Positions 59,518 through 64,000 of a stretch of DNA of 64,000 bases are shown here, one piece after another. The notes under the pieces are model-generated. The model was not told the DNA's origin. It searched no databases and saw only the letters and a program-made list of their open reading frames with translations. Where the stretch lies: positions 248,001-312,000 of the forward strand of contig NZ_JAJQKI010000004.1 in NCBI RefSeq assembly GCF_023036475.1, given 5' to 3'. The DNA comes from Bacillus pinisoli. Lineage in GTDB: Bacteria > Bacillota > Bacilli > Bacillales > SA4. The first letter of the stretch is position 1. Each line of letters begins with the position of its first letter. The position numbers and the translations under genes were made by a program.

Positions 59518-59699
59518 GTGTTCCTCATTTCTGTTCGACTACTAATAGTCTATATTCTTTAATTACTGCTTTTTGTGAATGTATATTTAATGTTAAAATC
59601 TTTAGTAGAACAACCCTTCTTTACATTCATTATTACTTTCTTATCGTAACATGTTAGAAGATAATTGAGAATGAACATTTTATGATCTATGGAGGACTT

Positions 59700-60671
59700 A
59701 TGAAGAATATTTTATTACTACATACAGGTGGAACCATTGCAATGAAGGAAGACAAAGAAAGTGGTGCGGTTGGACAAGTAGGAAATCATCCACTTAACGA
59801 AGCTCTCTCTTCTCTATCAGAATATGGAAATATTATGACTGAAGATGTATTTAATTTACCATCACCTCACATCACCTCAAAAGAAATGCTTATATTAAAA
59901 AATAGAATAGAGAAGGCTGCCAACAATGACAATATTGAGGGCGTCGTCATCACACACGGGACGGATACGCTAGAAGAAACGGCCTACTTTCTCGATCTTA
60001 CAATCCAATCTACCATACCAGTGGTTTTAACTGGTGCCATGCGATCTAGTAATGAAGTAGGCTCGGATGGTCCTTATAATTTACTCTCTTCAATAAAGGT
60101 CGCAGCTAGTGACGATGCTGTTGGTAAGGGCGTTCTTGTAGTTCTTAATGATGAAATACATACTGCTAAGAACGTAACAAAAACCCATACCAGTAATGTT
60201 GCAACTTTCCAAAGTCCTCAATATGGGCCAGTAGGAATTGTAACGAAACGTGGGGTATCTTTTCATCACGCTCCGATACATCGTGAAAATTTTGTTATCA
60301 CAAATGTTTCAAAGAAAGTTATGCTATTAAAAGCTTATGCAGGGATGGATTCCACCCTGTTAACTACTCTTTTGGATATGGATATTGATGGAGTTGTAAT
60401 TGAAGCACTTGGACAGGGAAATCTCCCACCTGCGATGATTAATGGGATTACAGCTCTCCTAAAGCAGAACATCCCTGTTGTCTTAGTATCACGTTGTTTT
60501 AACGGTATTGTACAAGACATATATGGATATGAAGGTGGCGGTCGCCAATTAAAGGATCTCGGTTGTATTTTTTCTAACGGATTAAGTGGACAGAAGGCAA
60601 GAATTAAATTAATGATCGCCCTAGAACAAACAGTTGATTTCAAAGAACTTCAAGAAGCTTTTTTAAACTAA
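59700..60671 (+). CDS. ansA: L-asparaginase, cytoplasmic type
   Basis: 323 residues. First catalytic threonine motif LLLHTGGTIA and second VITHGTDTLEETA are intact. No signal peptide. Deamidates asparagine to aspartate. GGAGG precedes ATG 59700 by 5 bases. One of few plus-strand genes, flanked by a decayed MITE copy. Confidence 0.9.
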   Translation: MKNILLLHTGGTIAMKEDKESGAVGQVGNHPLNEALSSLSEYGNIMTEDVFNLPSPHITSKEMLILKNRIEKAANNDNIEGVVITHGTDTLEETAYFLDLTIQSTIPVVLTGAMRSSNEVGSDGPYNLLSSIKVAASDDAVGKGVLVVLNDEIHTAKNVTKTHTSNVATFQSPQYGPVGIVTKRGVSFHHAPIHRENFVITNVSKKVMLLKAYAGMDSTLLTTLLDMDIDGVVIEALGQGNLPPAMINGITALLKQNIPVVLVSRCFNGIVQDIYGYEGGGRQLKDLGCIFSNGLSGQKARIKLMIALEQTVDFKELQEAFLN

Positions 60672-60829
60672 GACTTTATTCGTATAATTATTTCTTTCTT
60701 AAAAATCCTAGAAGCCATATTTTTACTTACTAGTATAAAGTCATCTACCCTTCATCTAGAAAGCCGCTCTTTTCTATAACAATAAATACATCTTTTATCG
60801 TTTAGAATATGCTAATCTCAGATAAAGTA
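60672..60829 (-). mobile_element. decayed MITE-like element, copy E
   Basis: Same orientation as copy B. The segment TTCGTATAATTATTTCTTT, then TAAAAATCC...TTTTTAC, TAAAGTC, ATCTAGA and CTCTTTTCTA follow copy B in order but with many substitutions. It begins at the ansA stop codon; the far end runs into the bdr terminator (AAAAGCAAC). Confidence 0.5.
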
Positions 60830-60864
60830 GGCTAAAAAGCAACCCCTAACATTAGTTAGGGGTT
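60830..60864 (-). terminator. bdr terminator
   Basis: AACCCCTAAC pairs with GTTAGGGGTT around TAAT; the last bdr codons and stop form part of the stem. GCTTTTTAG follows on the minus strand. Confidence 0.8.
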
Positions 60865-61838
60865 TTTCCTACTATAGACGCTGCAATTAATCCACCATGA
60901 AAACGTCCATTTTCAATGAAGATTTCATTCGCATTATTACCAGCGGCAATGACTCCGGCAATGTAAACTCCATTGACATTGGTTTCCATCGTAGTAGGAT
61001 CAAAAAATGGACGCCCTGATGAATCGTCAATGTTCACACCTATTCCCTTCAAGAAGGTATGATCCGGATGATATCCTGTCATCGCAAACACAAAATCATT
61101 CTTCATCCTGTATTCTTGACCTTCTTTTTCAAAGAACACTTCATGTTCTGTAATTTTAGTGATGGTTGACTGAAAATGCATCGAAATTTTCTCCTGTCGA
61201 ACTAAAGATTCAAATTCTGGCAGAATCCAAGGTTTAATACTTGGTGAATACGTTTCGCCACGATAAAGGACAGTCACTCGCGCCCCTACTTTTTCAAGCT
61301 CAAGCGCAGCATCAATTGCAGAATTTTTCCCTCCAACTACGACTATATCTTTATCAAAATAGGGGTGTGCTTCTTTAAAATAATGGAACACCTTATCTAG
61401 CTTTTCACCCGGAATTTCTAAGAAGTTTGGGTGATCATAATATCCCGTTGCAATAACGACGTACTTTGCTTGATATTCGTTCTTAGCCCCATCATTCTTA
61501 ATTGATTCTACCGAGAATAAACCTTCTTCTTTAGGATGTACATGAACAACTTGTTCAAATGAATGAATGCGTAGCTCCTTTTTCTGTACGACTCTTCTAT
61601 AATAAGCTAGAGCCTGACTCCTAACAGGTTTTCGATTCTCGGTGATAAATGAGACATCTCCAATTTCTAGTTTCTCACTTGTACTAAAAAAGGTTTGGTG
61701 AGTGGGATAATGGTAAATAGCGTTTACAATATTCCCCTTTTCAATAATTAACGGATTATATCCTTTTTCTTTAATTGCAATGGCAGCTGCCAATCCACAA
61801 GGACCACCACCGATAATAATGACATCTTCTTTTAACAT
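60852..61838 (-). CDS. bdr: bacilliredoxin reductase (YpdA)
   Basis: 328 residues. FAD motif GGGPCGLAAAIAI at the N-terminus and NADPH motif VVVGGKNSAIDAALEL centrally; C-terminal YIAGVIAAG. Reduces oxidised bacillithiol with NADPH, linking it to the bshA/bshB1 genes at 9.3-11.2 kb. Called YpdA in B. subtilis. Confidence 0.94.
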   Translation of the reverse strand: MLKEDVIIIGGGPCGLAAAIAIKEKGYNPLIIEKGNIVNAIYHYPTHQTFFSTSEKLEIGDVSFITENRKPVRSQALAYYRRVVQKKELRIHSFEQVVHVHPKEEGLFSVESIKNDGAKNEYQAKYVVIATGYYDHPNFLEIPGEKLDKVFHYFKEAHPYFDKDIVVVGGKNSAIDAALELEKVGARVTVLYRGETYSPSIKPWILPEFESLVRQEKISMHFQSTITKITEHEVFFEKEGQEYRMKNDFVFAMTGYHPDHTFLKGIGVNIDDSSGRPFFDPTTMETNVNGVYIAGVIAAGNNANEIFIENGRFHGGLIAASIVGKTPN

Positions 61839-61946
61839 TTACTTCCCCCCATTTTTTATAGGGTCAATCGAATATCAACTTGGCTTACTATTTGTTTGAA
61901 CCCTTAAACTTTAATCATACCTTCATGGAAAGAGCCTCTAAACATA

Positions 61947-61984
61947 TAAAATCCCCTTATCATATGTAATGATAGGGGATTTTA
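61947..61984 (-). terminator. gudB terminator
   Basis: AAAATCCCCTATCAT pairs with ATGATAAGGGGATTTT (one bulge), followed by ATAT; located 73 bases beyond the gudB stop. Confidence 0.8.
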
Positions 61985-62056
61985 TAGGTGTATGCAATCT
62001 TTTAGCAAGTGAAAATAAGGATCTTACTTCCACCTAGTATTATTCATGAGTGTTTA

Positions 62057-63334
62057 TTAAATCCAACCTCTAAATCTTGAGGCTTCTGCCATCTTACGCA
62101 CACCCACCATATAGGCTGCAAGGCGCATATCTACTCGACGTGATTGTGCAGTATCATAAATATTATTAAACGACTTCACCATCACTTTTTCGAGCTTTTC
62201 TTCTACTTCTTCTTCAGACCAGTAATAACCTTGGTTATTTTGTACCCACTCAAAGTATGAAACCGTAACTCCACCAGCACTAGCTAAAACATCCGGTACA
62301 AGAAGTATTCCACGCTCTGATAAAATTCTTGTTCCTTCAAGAGTTGTTGGTCCATTTGCAGCTTCAACTACAATGCTCGCTCTAATATTATGAGCATTTT
62401 CTTCAGTAATTTGATTTTCAATCGCAGCTGGTACAAGAATATCGCAGTCCAGTTCGAGTAATTCTTTATTCGAGATTGTATTGTTAAATAGCTTTGTCAC
62501 CGTACCAAAGCTGTCTCTACGGTCTAGTAAATAATCAATATCTAATCCTTTTGGATCATATAGTCCACCGTAAGCGTCAGAAATACCTATAACCTTTGCA
62601 CCTGCATCATGCATAAATTTAGACAGGAAGCTTCCTGCATTTCCAAATCCTTGCACTACTACTCGTGCACCTTCTAAGTTAATGCCACGTTTTTTTGCAG
62701 CTTCTCGAATACAAATTGTTACACCCTTTGCAGTTGCAGATTCACGCCCGTGTGATCCGCCCAGTACTAAAGGTTTTCCTGTAATGAATCCAGGGTTATT
62801 AAATTCATCAATTCGGCTATATTCATCCATCATCCAGGCCATAATTTGTGAGTTTGTAAATACATCTGGTGCTGGAATGTCTTTCGTTGGTCCAACAATC
62901 TGGCTAATTGCGCGTACATACCCACGACTTAAACGCTCTAATTCTCTAAAAGACATTTCACGAGGATCGCAGACAATTCCTCCTTTTCCTCCGCCGTAAG
63001 GAAGATCCACAATACCACATTTTAAACTCATCCAAATCGATAAAGCCTTTACTTCTTTCTCTGTTACATTTGGGTGGAATCTAATTCCTCCCTTTGTCGG
63101 TCCAACAGCATCATTATGTTGTGCACGATACCCCGTAAAGATTTTGACAGATCCATCGTCCATTCGAACCGGAATTTTTACAGTCATTAATCGAATAGGT
63201 TCCTTTAATAACTCATACACTTCTTCAGGGTACCCAAGTTTCTCTAACGCGTTATGTATGACAGTTTGAGTAGATTTTAAGACATCTAATTTATCACTTT
63301 CATGAGAGTGCTCTGTGTTCTTTTCGGCTACCAT
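62057..63334 (-). CDS. gudB: NAD-specific glutamate dehydrogenase
   Basis: 425 residues, GudB-type by its N-terminus (KLDVLKSTQTVIHNALEKLG). Catalytic Lys region PYGGGKGGI, substrate GPTKGGIRFHP and Rossmann GFGNAG are intact; there is no 9-bp duplication of the kind that inactivates gudB in B. subtilis 168. Start 63334 follows GGGAGG. Catabolic glutamate oxidation. Confidence 0.94.
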   Translation of the reverse strand: MVAEKNTEHSHESDKLDVLKSTQTVIHNALEKLGYPEEVYELLKEPIRLMTVKIPVRMDDGSVKIFTGYRAQHNDAVGPTKGGIRFHPNVTEKEVKALSIWMSLKCGIVDLPYGGGKGGIVCDPREMSFRELERLSRGYVRAISQIVGPTKDIPAPDVFTNSQIMAWMMDEYSRIDEFNNPGFITGKPLVLGGSHGRESATAKGVTICIREAAKKRGINLEGARVVVQGFGNAGSFLSKFMHDAGAKVIGISDAYGGLYDPKGLDIDYLLDRRDSFGTVTKLFNNTISNKELLELDCDILVPAAIENQITEENAHNIRASIVVEAANGPTTLEGTRILSERGILLVPDVLASAGGVTVSYFEWVQNNQGYYWSEEEVEEKLEKVMVKSFNNIYDTAQSRRVDMRLAAYMVGVRKMAEASRFRGWI

Positions 63335-63385
63335 CTGTAAACCTCCCAAAAATTTTACCTTAAGTATTGTTTCCATTCGGTAATT

Positions 63386-63413
63386 AGTATACACCTTCAT
63401 TTAGTTTATGCAA
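63386..63413 (-). promoter_or_regulatory. SigA promoter of gudB
   Basis: Minus strand: TTGCAT (63408-63413), 16-base spacer, TATACT (63386-63391) preceded by TG. About 50 bases before the gudB ATG. Confidence 0.6.
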
Positions 63414-63453
63414 ATAAGAAAAATAACATTTTCTTGTTTTCACTCGATTTTTT

Positions 63454-63467
63454 TGAAAACGATTACA
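63454..63467 (+). promoter_or_regulatory. candidate CcpA cre site upstream of gudB
   Basis: TGAAAACGATTACA matches the cre consensus TGWAARCGYTWNCW at 13 of 14 positions. It is about 40 bases upstream of the gudB -35, so catabolite control is possible but not shown. Confidence 0.45.
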
Positions 63468-63550
63468 TATTGTGTTTGTTAATATATTTCTATATCATTT
63501 TTCCCGTTAATCCTTACTTTAGACAAAGAATGCCCAATGTTTCTCGTTAT

Positions 63551-63593
63551 AAAAATGAAGAGCCGGTATAGGAATACTCCTATACTGGCTTCT
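63551..63593 (-). terminator. terminator of the mecA/mecB gene
   Basis: AGCCAGTATAGGA pairs with TCCTATACCGGCT (one mismatch) around GTAT, followed by CTTCATTTTT on the minus strand. Confidence 0.82.
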
Positions 63594-63596
63594 ATC

Positions 63597-64000
63597 TTAG
63601 AAATATTCGTTTAACTGTTGTAATGCCTTTTCTGAGATTAGTTGTTTCCCGTATTCCGAAACCCTGTAGGTGGTAACGGTGGCTGGATTACCAAACTCAG
63701 CTAACAAGGCAATCATATTATCTACATTTTGCTCTCCAAACTCCGTATCCTCAAATAAGAGGTAGTAGTGGTTTTGGTAGTGGAATAACGAGCCACCCAT
63801 AATATCTAAATTAAACATTCTCTTAGCTAATGCTAATACATCTTCAAAAGAATGAAACTCATAAAAAATATCGTAACTTTCATCTAGAGTAACTTGCATT
63901 TCAATGTACTCATCCAAAAAATCATCTGCGTCATCCGCAAAATTCTGTTCTTTTGTCACAATGACTACCATTCCTTGCGCTTGTAAGGAAAATACTTCTA
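63597..64000 (-). CDS. mecB: MecA-family adaptor protein, 5' end cut by window edge
   Basis: About 134 C-terminal residues are visible; the frame is open to base 64000. The acidic linker (ADDADDFLDEY) precedes the C-terminal ClpC-binding domain (QVTLDESYDIFYEFHSFEDVLAL ... TTYRVSEYGKQL is the domain's span). Order beside gudB matches B. subtilis ypbH (mecB). Adaptor delivering substrates to ClpCP; the missing N-terminus would decide mecA versus mecB. Confidence 0.88.
   Translation of the reverse strand, partial: EVFSLQAQGMVVIVTKEQNFADDADDFLDEYIEMQVTLDESYDIFYEFHSFEDVLALAKRMFNLDIMGGSLFHYQNHYYLLFEDTEFGEQNVDNMIALLAEFGNPATVTTYRVSEYGKQLISEKALQQLNEYF

Noticed and set aside
62057..63334. gudB as a cryptic, duplication-inactivated allele
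   Set aside because: The active-site region shows no 9-bp tandem duplication and the frame is intact.

Overview
The window is a contiguous piece of chromosome from an endospore-forming, AT-rich member of the Bacillaceae. Gene order follows the Bacillus subtilis ypmB-to-mecB (ypbH) region almost gene for gene, but protein sequences, spacer repeats and several extra genes show it is not B. subtilis itself. Nearly all genes lie on the minus strand; the exceptions are a YitT/YpjC membrane protein, the tiny ypzI and an asparaginase. Bacillithiol genes, menaquinone genes, the TRAP attenuation system and several sporulation genes (spoIVA, a spoVIF-like gene, sleB, ypeB, ypjB, prsW) fix the taxonomic setting.

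Layout (left to right; transcription mostly right to left). 1-4.6 kb: ypmB (cut by the window edge), ypmA, a lone degenerate metallo-beta-lactamase-fold protein, dinG. 4.7-12.7 kb: panBCD behind a tandem pan-motif RNA leader, then birA, cca, bshA, bshB1, mgsA, dapB, ypjD. 12.8-18.9 kb: ypjC, yugP-like protease, ypjB, ypjA, qcrABC (menaquinol:cytochrome c reductase), ypiF. 19.7-22.8 kb: ypiB, ypiA and an amidohydrolase-like protein without metal ligands. 23-35.4 kb: the aromatic supraoperon aroC-aroB-aroH-[TRAP leader]-trpEDCFBA-hisC-tyrA-aroA. 35.7-41.8 kb: cheR, ndk, hepT-menG-hepS, mtrB (TRAP), folE, hbs. 42.5-50.6 kb: spoIVA, yphF, yphE, spoVIF-like, gpsA, der, the YIEGIA protein with its capping subunit, yphA, ypzI. 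50.6-64 kb: fni, S1-like rpsA, plsC, cmk, ypfB, ypfA (PilZ), ypeB, sleB, prsW, ansA, bdr, gudB, and the 3' part of a mecA/mecB adaptor gene.

The genes form linked pathways. Shikimate, tryptophan, tyrosine and histidine steps share one supraoperon, and its regulator TRAP is encoded about 8 kb away beside folE. Heptaprenyl diphosphate and menaquinone synthesis (hepS-menG-hepT) supply the quinone used by qcrABC. Pantothenate and biotin-ligase genes are adjacent.

Two repeat systems not explained by genes stand out. First, three intergenic arrays (19148-19675, 42250-42411, 58183-58768) consist of CTTGC(G) boxes spaced 19-21 bp, about two helical turns, with a four-box superperiod of 81-82 bp. The spacing persists in the middle array although the intervening sequence has diverged, and the arrays lie on both strands. 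Second, a roughly 170-197 bp MITE-like element with ~29 bp terminal inverted repeats is present in at least four copies, three of them flanked by perfect 6-bp target duplications, plus decayed remnants.
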